Shown here: one piece after another, positions 56,363-64,000 of the stretch
Layout of the letters: every line of letters starts with the position of its first letter
Numbering within the stretch: the stretch's first letter is position 1
From: Microbacterium sp. Root166
Lineage (GTDB): Bacteria; Actinomycetota; Actinomycetes; Actinomycetales; Microbacteriaceae
Assembly: GCF_001427145.1 (NCBI RefSeq)
Contig: NZ_LMGL01000003.1
Coordinates: 186,001 to 250,000 of the forward strand
Direction: 5' to 3'
DNA length: 64,000 bases
Notes under the pieces: generated by a model
Seen by the model: the letters and a program-made list of their open reading frames with translations, nothing else
The model's database searches: none
Told to the model about the DNA's origin: nothing
Position numbers and translations under genes: made by a program

Positions 56363-57199
56363 TCAGGCGGGCGCGACCGAGTCCCACGGCACGGTGACCT
56401 CGCCCAGGCGCCACCGCGCGCGCTCCTGCACCGGCCACCCGGAATCGACCAGGCCGCCGAGGGCCGTGCGCCAGCGGTGGACCGGCCCGAACGGCGCGAC
56501 CGCGGCGGCGCGATTCCACTCGGTGTCGAGCGCGGCCAGGAAGTCGTGCACCCGCTCACCCGGCACGTTGCGGTGGATGAGGGCCTTCGGCAGCCGCTCC
56601 GCGGCGATGGACGGATGCTCGAGCCCGGCCAGGCGCAGGGAGAGCGTCAGGGAGAGCGGCCGGCCCTCGGCGTCGAGCGCGGCCCACGTCGCGATGCGGC
56701 CCACCTCGTCGCACGTGCCCTCGAGGACGAGGCCCCCGGGCGCGACGCGCGACGCCATCGACCGCCACGCGGCTGCGACGTCGGCCTCGTCGTACTGTCT
56801 CAGCACGTTCATCGCGCGGACGACGGCCGGGCGCCGGTGGCCGGGAACCGGCACCTCGAAGCCGCCGCGTGCGAACGAGACGCGGGAGTCCGCGGGAAAG
56901 GCGGTGACGCCGGCTCGCACGTCGGCCAGCTGACCCCGCGCCCGCGCGACCCGCGCGGGGTCGATCTCGAGGCCGAGCACTTCGACATCGCGACGCGCGC
57001 GGACCAGGCGCGCGTACAGCTCGAACGCCGTCACGCCGCTCGCGCCGTAGCCCAGATCGACCACAAGCGGGTCGGCCGCCCGGCGCAGTGCGGGATGGCG
57101 GGCGAGCCAGCGGTCGATGCGGCGGAGCCGGTTGGTCCCCGTGGTGCCCCGGGTGATCTGCCCGACCACGTGTCCTGGCGACGACCTGCCCGAGCCCAT
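56363..57199 (-). CDS. Class I SAM-dependent methyltransferase
   Basis: A 278-residue methyltransferase. The SAM-binding motif I VVDLGYGASGVTAFELY is at about residues 46-62, motif II VEVLGLEIDPARVARA follows, and DVLR-like and GGLVLEG segments continue the Rossmann core. Substrate cannot be told; no rRNA- or protein-specific domain is seen. It is convergent with the FUSC gene (11-bp gap) and divergent from gpmA. Confidence 0.8.
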   Translation of the reverse strand: MGSGRSSPGHVVGQITRGTTGTNRLRRIDRWLARHPALRRAADPLVVDLGYGASGVTAFELYARLVRARRDVEVLGLEIDPARVARARGQLADVRAGVTAFPADSRVSFARGGFEVPVPGHRRPAVVRAMNVLRQYDEADVAAAWRSMASRVAPGGLVLEGTCDEVGRIATWAALDAEGRPLSLTLSLRLAGLEHPSIAAERLPKALIHRNVPGERVHDFLAALDTEWNRAAAVAPFGPVHRWRTALGGLVDSGWPVQERARWRLGEVTVPWDSVAPA

Positions 57200-57249
57200 G
57201 ACCTCATGATGCCAGCGTCATGGCCGAACGGCCGCCCCGGCGACGCCGA

Positions 57250-57255
57250 TATCAT
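57250..57255 (+). promoter_or_regulatory. -10 element TATCAT, leaderless promoter of gpmA
   Basis: TANNNT with a 6-nt spacer to the ATG at 57262. Confidence 0.55.
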
Positions 57256-57261
57256 GGGGCA

Positions 57262-58011
57262 ATGACTGCGCCCTACACGCTGATCCTGCTCCGCCACGGT
57301 CAGAGCGAATGGAACGAGCTCAACCTCTTCACCGGATGGGTCGACGTCCGGCTCTCCGAGAAGGGCCGTGCCGAAGCGACGCGCGGTGGCGAGCTCATCG
57401 CCGAGTCGGGTCTTCTGCCCGATGTGCTCCACACCTCGCTGCTGAGCCGCGCGATCCAGACCGCCGACCTCGCGCTGGACGCCGCCGACCGCCTGTGGAT
57501 CCCGGTGAAGCGCTCCTGGCGCCTCAACGAGCGCCACTACGGCGCGCTGCAGGGCAAGGACAAGGCGCAGACGCTCGAGGAGTTCGGCCAGGAGCAGTTC
57601 ATGCTGTGGCGCCGCTCCTTCGACGTGCCGCCGCCGCCCCTCGACGACGCCAGCGAGTTCAGCCAGGTGAACGACCCGCGCTACGCCGGCATCGACGGCG
57701 AGATCCCGCGCACCGAGTCGCTCAAGCTCGTCATCGACCGCTTCCTGCCGTACTGGCACAGCGACATCGTGCCCGACCTGCAGGCCGGAAAGACCGTGCT
57801 CGTCACCGCGCACGGCAACTCGCTGCGCGGGCTCGTGAAGCACCTCGACGGCATCAGCGACGCGGACATCGCCGAGCTCAACATCCCCACCGGCATCCCG
57901 CTGGTCTACCGCCTCGGCGAGGACCTCAAGCCCCTCGGACCGGGCGAGTACCTCGACCCCGCGGCCGCGGCGGCCGGTGCCGCGGCGGTGGCATCGCAGG
58001 GCAAGCACTGA
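57262..58011 (+). CDS. gpmA: 2,3-bisphosphoglycerate-dependent phosphoglycerate mutase
   Basis: Glycolytic enzyme of 249 residues. The phosphohistidine motif [18 protein letters not shown] ([10 protein letters not shown]), [15 protein letters not shown], and the second His in [15 protein letters not shown] are classic. In mycobacteria gpm1 precedes senX3-regX3; here phoU lies between on the opposite strand. Confidence 0.96.
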   Translation: MTAPYTLILLRHGQSEWNELNLFTGWVDVRLSEKGRAEATRGGELIAESGLLPDVLHTSLLSRAIQTADLALDAADRLWIPVKRSWRLNERHYGALQGKDKAQTLEEFGQEQFMLWRRSFDVPPPPLDDASEFSQVNDPRYAGIDGEIPRTESLKLVIDRFLPYWHSDIVPDLQAGKTVLVTAHGNSLRGLVKHLDGISDADIAELNIPTGIPLVYRLGEDLKPLGPGEYLDPAAAAAGAAAVASQGKH

Positions 58012-58024
58012 TCCACTGATGAAC

Positions 58025-58063
58025 AACAGAGCGGATGCTCCCCCCCGGGGCATCCGCTCTGTT
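58025..58063. terminator. Bidirectional terminator between gpmA and phoU
   Basis: A 14-bp perfect stem (AACAGAGCGGATGC/GCATCCGCTCTGTT) plus CCCC-GGGG interior, shared by convergent gpmA and phoU. It reuses the AGAGCGGATGC arm of the terminator at 16469-16507. Confidence 0.85.
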
Positions 58064-58077
58064 CGTCGTGCGAGGGC

Positions 58078-58758
58078 TCAGCCCTGCTGGGTGATGATGT
58101 CCAGCGCGTCCGTGGAGGGCGTCCAGTCTCCGGTGGAGAGGTAGGCGACCTTCTTCGCGACCGAGACCGCGTGGTCGGCGAAGCGCTCGTGGTAGCGGCT
58201 GGCCAGCGTCGCGTCGACCGTCGCGGACGCCTCGCCCTGCCAGCTGTCGCTGAGGACCTTCTCGAACACCGAGACGTGAAGATCGTCGATCTCGTCGTCC
58301 GCATTGCGGATCTGCTCGGTGAGCGTGAGGTCCTGCGTGCGCAGGAGCTCGGCGAGCTGGCGCGCCACCTCGACGTCGAGCTCGCCCATCTTGGTGAAGG
58401 TGGACTTGAGGCCCTTGGGGATGGCCCGCTCGGGGAAGCGCATGCGCGTGAGCTGGGCGATGTGCTCGGCGATGTCGCCCATGCGCTCGAGCGAGGCGCT
58501 CATGCGCAGCGCGCTGACGACGATCCGGAGGTCGCGGGCCACGGGCTGCTGCCGGGCGAGGATCTCGATGGCGAGCTCGTCGAGGGCGATGGCCTTCTCG
58601 TCGATGATCGCGTCGGCCTCGATCACCTCTTCGGCGAGGGCGACGTCGCTGGTGCTGAACGCCCTGGTCGCCTTGTCGATGGCCACAGTGACCAGCTCGG
58701 CGATCTCGACGAGTCGGCCCTGCACGTCCTCGAGCGACTGATGGAAGACTTCGCGCAT
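58078..58758 (-). CDS. phoU: Phosphate signalling protein PhoU
   Basis: Cytoplasmic negative regulator linking Pst transport to the SenX3-RegX3 pair. The 226 residues have two PhoU helical-bundle domains (EDVQGRLVEIAELVTVAIDKAT and ELDVEVARQLAELLRTQDLTL), with ERMGDIAEHIA and HERFADHAVSVA metal-binding-type repeats. ATG 58758 has AAAGG nine bases upstream. It is divergent from senX3 across a 169-bp region that contains PHO-box-like repeats. Confidence 0.94.
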   Translation of the reverse strand: MREVFHQSLEDVQGRLVEIAELVTVAIDKATRAFSTSDVALAEEVIEADAIIDEKAIALDELAIEILARQQPVARDLRIVVSALRMSASLERMGDIAEHIAQLTRMRFPERAIPKGLKSTFTKMGELDVEVARQLAELLRTQDLTLTEQIRNADDEIDDLHVSVFEKVLSDSWQGEASATVDATLASRYHERFADHAVSVAKKVAYLSTGDWTPSTDALDIITQQG

Positions 58759-58826
58759 TCCGACGCACCTTTCCTGAATCCGGGCAGGCATCCGCCTCCG
58801 CGATCCTGGCGATTGTCGCCAGCGAA

Positions 58827-58855
58827 GGTTAACGGACGGTGCCGCCGCGGTGAAT
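58827..58855. promoter_or_regulatory. PHO-box-like triple repeat between phoU and senX3
   Basis: Three 7-mers at exact 11-bp spacing: GGTTAAC (58827), GGTGCCG (58838), GGTGAAT (58849), each one to three changes from GGTGAAC. Suggests autoregulation of phoU and/or senX3-regX3. Confidence 0.55.
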
Positions 58856-58915
58856 AGTACCCGCCGGCGCCGCAGAGGGCCGGGACACCGTCCGGTCGGG
58901 GGCGGCGCCGCCCCT

Positions 58916-58921
58916 TACTCT
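58916..58921 (+). promoter_or_regulatory. -10 element TACTCT, leaderless promoter of senX3
   Basis: TANNNT with a 6-nt spacer to the ATG at 58928. Confidence 0.55.
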
Positions 58922-58927
58922 GGGGGC

Positions 58928-60141
58928 ATGGATACGACGCAGCTCGCGCTGCTCGCCCTCCTCGCCGGCGTCATCATCGGGGGCTCGGTCTCCGTCGTCA
59001 TCGTCATCGCACTGCGTGCGCGGGATCGGGCGCGGGCTGAGACTTCGCTCGCCATTCCGGAAGGAGTGCGCGAGGTGTTGCACGGCATGGATGACGCCGC
59101 CGTCGTCGTCGACGCGTCGTTCACGGTCCTCGCGGCCTCCGCCCCGGCTGCTCCCTTCCATCTGATCGAGGGCCGGTCGGTCCCCTCCGACGAGCTCCGC
59201 GCCGCCGCCCGCGCGGCGCGGACCGGCGACGCTGCCTCGACGGCGACCATGCGGCTGCGTCGTGGCGCCCCGCCGGCGGAGCCGCGGCTCGTAATGGTCC
59301 GGGCCACCCGCATCTCCCCGCGGCTCACGCTCCTTGTGCTGCGCGACATCACCGAGCGCGAGCGCGTCGAGCAGATGCGCCGCGACTTCGTCGCCAACAC
59401 CAGCCATGAGCTCAAGACCCCGGTCGGCGCGGTGAGCCTCCTCGCCGAGGCGATCGAATCCGCCGCCGACGATCCGCCGCAGGTGCGCGCCTTCGCGCTG
59501 CGGCTCACGGCCGAGGCATCCCGGCTCGCGCTGTTGACCTCCCGCATCATGAACCTCTCGCGGCTGCAGGCGTCGGACGAGCTGACCGAGGAGCGCGACG
59601 TCTCGATCGACGAGGTGGTGGCCGCCTCGCTCGACGCCCACGCCATCCAGGCCGACTCCGCCGGTGTCGAGGTCGTCCGCGGCGGCCGGCGCGGCCTGTA
59701 CGTCCGCGGCGACGCGCAGATCCTCAGCGAGGCGGTCGGCAACCTCATCTCCAACGCCATCGCCTACTCGCCGCGAGGGTCGAGCGTCGGCGTCGGCGTG
59801 AAGCTCGTGGACGGGATCGTCGAGATCGCCGTCACCGATCGCGGCATCGGCATCGCCGAAGGCGAGCAGGACCGCGTGTTCGAGCGGTTCTACCGTGCCG
59901 ATCCGGCGCGCGCACGACGCACGGGCGGCAGCGGCCTCGGCCTGTCGATCGTCAAGCACGCGGTGCAGCGGCACGGCGGCGAGGTGAAGCTCTGGTCGCG
60001 CCCGGGGCGCGGCTCCACCTTCACCATCCGCCTGCCGCAGAGCGACCCGCCCCCCGAGCAGCCCACCCCCAGGAAGGGCCGCCACAAGCGGCGCCCCGCA
60101 CCCGAGGCTTCCCGCCCGGTGCCCACGAACGGAGAACCCGT

Positions 60142-60145
<4 letters not shown>
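58928..60145 (+). CDS. senX3: Sensor histidine kinase SenX3-like
   Basis: A 405-residue phosphate-starvation sensor. One N-terminal helix (~6-29) is followed by a cytoplasmic PAS-like domain (~45-145), HisKA with His160 in ANTSHELKTP, and HATPase_c (N box NLISNAIAYSP, G1 DRGIGIAEGE, G2 GGSGLGLSIV). It lacks an extracytoplasmic sensor loop, fitting a kinase that senses the Pst/PhoU state. A 30-residue basic/proline tail ends it. Overlaps regX3 by 4 bp. Confidence 0.92.
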
Positions 60146-60825
<680 letters not shown>

Positions 60826-60838
60826 TCCGGGCACGAAG

Positions 60839-60869
60839 AAGCCCGCCCCGCGAGCTGCGGGGCGGGCTT
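60839..60869. terminator. Terminator after regX3, shared with the convergent lipoprotein gene
   Basis: A 13-bp stem (AAGCCCGCCCCGC/GCGGGGCGGGCTT, 5-nt loop) followed by TTCGCG. Confidence 0.8.
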
Positions 60870-60877
60870 TCGCGATG

Positions 60878-61351
60878 TCAGGGGACCAGCGGAGCCAGGT
60901 AGTTCAGCTCGCCGTCCAGAACGGGCACGGACGTGAGCACGCCCTCGCCGTCGCCGGACTGGAAGAAGCCGGGGATGTCGGCGCCCGGGAGGGTGTCGAG
61001 GCCCTCGACGAGCTCGGGATCCTCACCATCGGCGCCGAGGCTGAGGGTCGAGCGTGCGTCGACGTCGATCTCGAGCGTGATCGGGGAGGAGGGATCGCCC
61101 AGCTCCACGACGAGGGTGTGGTCCTCGTCCGTGTCGTTGACGATGGCCGCCACGAAGTTGCCCTCGGAGCCGTCCTCGGTGGCCACGATGTACGCGTTGC
61201 GCACCTCGAGCGGCCCGGAGTCGTACACGTTCACGCCTTCGGCGGCGGAGTACTCGATGGTCGTCGCCTGCGGCGAGATCATGCTGCAGCCCGTCGTGCC
61301 GAGGACCACTGCGGTTCCGATGGCGATCGACGCGATGAGGCGCGGGTTCAC
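60878..61351 (-). CDS. Putative small lipoprotein of unknown function
   Basis: A 157-residue secreted protein with an N-terminal hydrophobic helix (LIASIAIGTAVVL) and a lipobox-like VLGTTGCSM at about residue 22. The remaining ~130 residues are acidic, with a beta-sandwich-like pattern (LEVRNAYIVAT...NFVAAIVNDTDEDHTLVVELG) resembling copper-chaperone/DUF461-like domains only loosely. I choose GTG at 61351 because GGGAGG precedes it; an ATG at 61387 is also in frame. Function unknown. Confidence 0.7.
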   Translation of the reverse strand: MNPRLIASIAIGTAVVLGTTGCSMISPQATTIEYSAAEGVNVYDSGPLEVRNAYIVATEDGSEGNFVAAIVNDTDEDHTLVVELGDPSSPITLEIDVDARSTLSLGADGEDPELVEGLDTLPGADIPGFFQSGDGEGVLTSVPVLDGELNYLAPLVP

Positions 61352-61466
61352 AGATCCTCCCAGGACGGATGACGGCTTCTTCAGCATTCTAGGGGTTCCC
61401 TGCAGACGCCGTGAGGTAGCGCCCCAGGCGGGGTGGGCGGCGAACCTTAGCGTATGTCGCCTGTGG

Positions 61467-61472
61467 TATCCT
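61467..61472 (+). promoter_or_regulatory. -10 element TATCCT of carD
   Basis: TANNNT 26 bp upstream of the carD ATG, leaving a leader with GAAAGGAC. Confidence 0.5.
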
Positions 61473-61498
61473 GGAGGTTGCCGAAAGGACTTATTTCT

Positions 61499-61981
61499 AT
61501 GCTTTTTGAGGTTGGCGAGACCGTCGTTTATCCCCACCACGGAGCCGCGACGATCATCGAGGTCAAAGACCGGATCATCAAGGGCGAGACGAAGAAGTAC
61601 CTGAAGCTCAACGTCACGCAGGGTGATCTCATCATCGAGGTCCCGGCTGAGAACGTCGATCTCGTGGGTGTTCGCGACGTCATCGGCAAGGAGGGCCTCG
61701 ACAAGGTCTTCGAGGTGCTGCGCGCTCCCTTCACGGAGGAGCCCACCAACTGGTCGCGCCGGTACAAGGCGAACCTCGAGAAGCTCGCGTCCGGCGATGT
61801 GATCAAGGTCAGCGAGGTCGTCCGCGACCTGTGGCGCCGCGATCAGGACCGCGGCCTCTCGGCCGGTGAGAAGCGCATGCTCGCCAAGGCGAAGCAGATC
61901 CTCATCTCCGAGCTCGCGCTCGCCGAGAAGACCGACGAGGAGAAGGCCGGCGTCATCCTCGACGAGGTCCTCGCAAGCTAG
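61499..61981 (+). CDS. carD: CarD-family transcription regulator
   Basis: RNA-polymerase-binding factor of 160 residues that stabilises open complexes at rRNA and other promoters. [22 protein letters not shown] is the conserved RNAP-interaction Tudor-like domain; the basic C-terminal helical DNA-binding region ([26 protein letters not shown]) carries the conserved Trp. The gene order carD-ispD-ispF is conserved in actinobacteria. Confidence 0.95.
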   Translation: MLFEVGETVVYPHHGAATIIEVKDRIIKGETKKYLKLNVTQGDLIIEVPAENVDLVGVRDVIGKEGLDKVFEVLRAPFTEEPTNWSRRYKANLEKLASGDVIKVSEVVRDLWRRDQDRGLSAGEKRMLAKAKQILISELALAEKTDEEKAGVILDEVLAS

Positions 61982-61984
61982 ATT
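61979..61984 (+). promoter_or_regulatory. -10 element TAGATT, leaderless promoter of ispDF
   Basis: Its TAG is the carD stop codon; 6-nt spacer to the GTG at 61991. Confidence 0.5.
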
Positions 61985-61990
61985 CATCGG

Positions 61991-63169
61991 GTGACCATCG
62001 CACCCGTTCCCCGCGTCGGCATCATCGTGGTCGCGGCCGGTTCCGGCACGCGTCTGGGCGCCGGCGCTCCGAAGGGCTTCGTCGACCTCGACGGACGGTC
62101 GGTGCTGCGCCACGCGCTCGACGGGGTCTTCGCGGCTCCTCCCGCGCAGGTCGTCGTCGTCGCACCCGCCGGGCGCGAGGGTGATGCCCTGCGCCAGGCC
62201 CAGGAGGCCGCCGGCGACAGGAGCGAGCTCGTCACCGTCGTCGCCGGGGGAGCGACGCGGCAGGCATCCGTCGCTGCCGGGCTCGCCGCCCTGCGCTCCG
62301 GCGTCGAGATCGTCCTCGTCCACGACGCGGCTCGCGCGCTCACTCCGCCCGAGGTCTTCGAGCGGGTGATCGCCGCCGTCGCGTCCGGATCCGCCGGCGC
62401 CGTGCCGGTGCTGCCCGTCGTCGACACCGTCAAGCGGGTCGACGGCAGCCGGATCATCGGCGCCGTCGACCGCTCCGAGCTGGCGGCGGCGCAGACTCCG
62501 CAGGGCTTCCGCCGGGACGTCCTCGAGCCGGCGTACGGCGCCGCGACCGGGGAGTTCACCGACGACGCCGCGCTGATCGCTGACGCCGGCCATGCTGTCA
62601 CGGCCGTGCCGGGGCATCCGCTCGCCTTCAAGATCACCACGCCCGCCGACCTCGACCGCGCGCGATCGCTGCTCTCGGGTCAGCCGGCGGGGGCGCCCGC
62701 GGTGCGCATCGGCCTTGGAACCGACGTGCACGGGTTCGGCGGCGGGGGCGCACTGTGGCTCGCGGGACTGGAATGGCCCGGCGAGCCGGCGCTCGCCGGC
62801 CACTCCGACGGCGATGCGGTCGCCCACGCGATCGTCGACGCCCTGCTCGCGGCGGCGGGCCTGGGTGACATCGGCACCCACTTCGGCACCGACCACCCCG
62901 AGTATGCCGGGGCCCATGCCGACGACTTCCTCGCGCGCACGCTGGCTCTGCTCGGCGACGCCGGCTGGCGCGTGGGCAACGTGTCGGTGCAGGTGCAGGC
63001 CAACCGGCCGCGGTTCGCCGGCCGCCGGGCCGAGGCCGAGGCCGCGCTGTCGGCTGCTCTGGGCGGCGCGGCGGTGTCGGTCTCCGCCACGACGACCGAC
63101 GGCCTCGGATTCACCGGGCGCACCGAGGGCGTGGCGGCCTTCGCCGTCGCGCTCGTCACCCGCGCCTGA
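61991..63169 (+). CDS. ispDF: Bifunctional IspDF: CDP-ME synthase and MECDP synthase
   Basis: A 392-residue fusion of two enzymes of the methylerythritol phosphate isoprenoid pathway. IspD (~1-225) has [19 protein letters not shown] and [10 protein letters not shown] with QTPQGFR; IspF (~238-392) has [11 protein letters not shown], the zinc-binding histidines and [17 protein letters not shown], and [10 protein letters not shown]. In mycobacteria these are separate genes after carD; the fusion is known in some other bacteria. Metal and substrate residues look complete, so both activities are expected. Confidence 0.95.
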   Translation: MTIAPVPRVGIIVVAAGSGTRLGAGAPKGFVDLDGRSVLRHALDGVFAAPPAQVVVVAPAGREGDALRQAQEAAGDRSELVTVVAGGATRQASVAAGLAALRSGVEIVLVHDAARALTPPEVFERVIAAVASGSAGAVPVLPVVDTVKRVDGSRIIGAVDRSELAAAQTPQGFRRDVLEPAYGAATGEFTDDAALIADAGHAVTAVPGHPLAFKITTPADLDRARSLLSGQPAGAPAVRIGLGTDVHGFGGGGALWLAGLEWPGEPALAGHSDGDAVAHAIVDALLAAAGLGDIGTHFGTDHPEYAGAHADDFLARTLALLGDAGWRVGNVSVQVQANRPRFAGRRAEAEAALSAALGGAAVSVSATTTDGLGFTGRTEGVAAFAVALVTRA

Positions 63170-63181
63170 CCCGACGGCGGG

Positions 63182-63649
63182 TCAGAGTTCGCGCGTCATG
63201 AAGACCGAGAACGGGTCGACCGCGTAGCCCTCGAACGGGCCGCAGACGACGAAGCCCTCGCTCTCGTACAGGCGCTGCGCGGGCAGGAAGTCCGCTGTGC
63301 TCCCGGTCTCCAGCCACAGGCTCGTCATGCCGCGCTCGCGCGCGTCGGCCATGATGTGCCGCAGGATCGCCCGCCCGATGCCATAGCCCAGGAAGCGATC
63401 GTCGACGCGCATCGACTTCAGCTCGCCCCGGTGGGCGTCGAGGGTCTTGAGGGCTCCGATGCCGGCCAGCTCGCCGTCGATCCAGCCCGACCAGAACGAG
63501 ACGGACGGGTCGGCCAGCGCGTCGGCGTCCAGGGCGTGCACGCTCTCGGGCGGTGACGTGTCGTGCATGCCCGCGAGGTGCATCGCGATCAGGCGGCGCG
63601 TGGCCTCGCCGCTCAGATCGTCGTGATGGATCTCGATCGTGCGGTTCAT
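63182..63649 (-). CDS. GNAT N-acetyltransferase
   Basis: A 155-residue GNAT acetyltransferase. The acetyl-CoA motif reads SMRVDDRFLGYGIGRAILRHIM (key GYGIGR, ~residues 82-96), followed by LWLETGSTADFLPAQRLYESEGF. It resembles RimI/ElaA-like small acetyltransferases; substrate unknown. The Met at 63649 is preferred over one at 63682 because the extra residues contain no conserved pattern. It converges on ispDF. Confidence 0.8.
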   Translation of the reverse strand: MNRTIEIHHDDLSGEATRRLIAMHLAGMHDTSPPESVHALDADALADPSVSFWSGWIDGELAGIGALKTLDAHRGELKSMRVDDRFLGYGIGRAILRHIMADARERGMTSLWLETGSTADFLPAQRLYESEGFVVCGPFEGYAVDPFSVFMTREL

Positions 63650-63688
63650 GGCGTCAGTGTGCCAGCCCATCGTTGCGCGCACGTTTCG

Positions 63689-64000
63689 TCACGCCTCGAC
63701 GGCGTACGGCTTCGGATCGCGCGGCGCCCGGGAGCCCCATGCGAGCAGCGCCAGCCCGGCACCCAGCACGATGAGCCCCACGATCGCCAGCAGCGAGAGC
63801 CGCTCGTCCAGGACGGTGATCCCGAGTATCGCCGCGGTCAGCGGCTCGCCCAGGGTCAGGGTGGCCGCCGTCGCGGCGGTCAGCCCGCTCAGACCCCACG
63901 TGAAGAGCACGTACGCGACCGAGATCGTGGCCAGCCCCAGCCACAGCGCCATCACCACGCCGCTCGTGGTGCCGAGCCACGCCAGGTCGACGAACGGGAC
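63689..64000 (-). CDS. EamA/DMT-family transporter, C-terminal part (5' end beyond window)
   Basis: The last 103 residues of a membrane exporter: helices with GLATISVAYVLFTWGLSGLTAAT, TLGEPLTAAILGITVL and LLAIVGLIVLGAGLALLAWG, typical of the second EamA repeat, then a short polar tail ending in YAVEA. The start lies outside. It is minus-strand and unrelated by position to the acetyltransferase gene (39-bp gap). Third DMT protein in the window. Confidence 0.8.
   Translation of the reverse strand, partial: VPFVDLAWLGTTSGVVMALWLGLATISVAYVLFTWGLSGLTAATAATLTLGEPLTAAILGITVLDERLSLLAIVGLIVLGAGLALLAWGSRAPRDPKPYAVEA

Overview
The window is GC-rich, densely coded chromosomal DNA from an actinobacterium. 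Gene content and order point to the Microbacteriaceae (Microbacterium-like), although genus is an inference. Many gene neighbourhoods match those known from Mycobacterium tuberculosis and relatives: sigK-rskA with a fasciclin lipoprotein, ppk beside mutT1, gpm-senX3-regX3, carD-ispD-ispF, and acs near a tad-type secretion locus with a 6C-like small RNA. I see no prophage, insertion sequence, CRISPR array or rRNA operon. The window is core genome and its interest lies mostly in regulation and small RNAs.

Layout. 0-5 kb: end of a probable dnaX, recR, a DMT exporter, then lysC (with an internal start for a beta subunit) and asd of the aspartate pathway. 5-11 kb: mqo, tdk, galE, a DUF1295 membrane protein, and an lldR-lldD lactate module with two palindromic operators. 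11-19 kb: HAD phosphatase, tRNA-Pro, metallophosphoesterase, bifunctional PASTA penicillin-binding protein, a small DUF4177-like protein with a RidA protein, acs, and a 6C-like RNA. 19-28 kb: compact tad pilus/secretion cluster, topA-tmk-holB, a lipoprotein hydrolase and tRNA-Thr. 28-38 kb: DMT transporter, MMPL transporter under a perfect palindrome, nicotinamidase, GNAT, AlkD-like protein, sulfite-oxidase-fold membrane protein, PAP2 phosphatase, PPK2 and a hydrolase. 38-44 kb: tRNA-Lys, Ser/Thr kinase with an Asn/Gly tail, fasciclin lipoprotein, sigK-rskA, an AraC-type protein and a VOC protein. 44-61 kb: pabC and a phosphate block (pstSCAB, mutT1-ppk, glnR-like, phoU, senX3-regX3) interspersed with nitrobindin, ygfZ, a FUSC-like protein, a methyltransferase and gpmA. 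61-64 kb: lipoprotein, carD, ispDF, GNAT and the end of a DMT transporter.

Two patterns run across the window. First, about twenty genes have a TANNNT hexamer ending exactly 6-7 nt before the start codon, the signature of leaderless mRNAs. Second, 11-bp-spaced GTTCACC-type repeats (PHO boxes) sit upstream of pstS, and weaker versions upstream of ppk and between phoU and senX3. Together these suggest one phosphate/polyphosphate regulon controlled by the SenX3-RegX3 pair encoded at 58.9-60.8 kb. Several convergent gene pairs share strong hairpins as bidirectional terminators, and some of these are built from the heptamer GGATGCC, which looks over-represented throughout the window.
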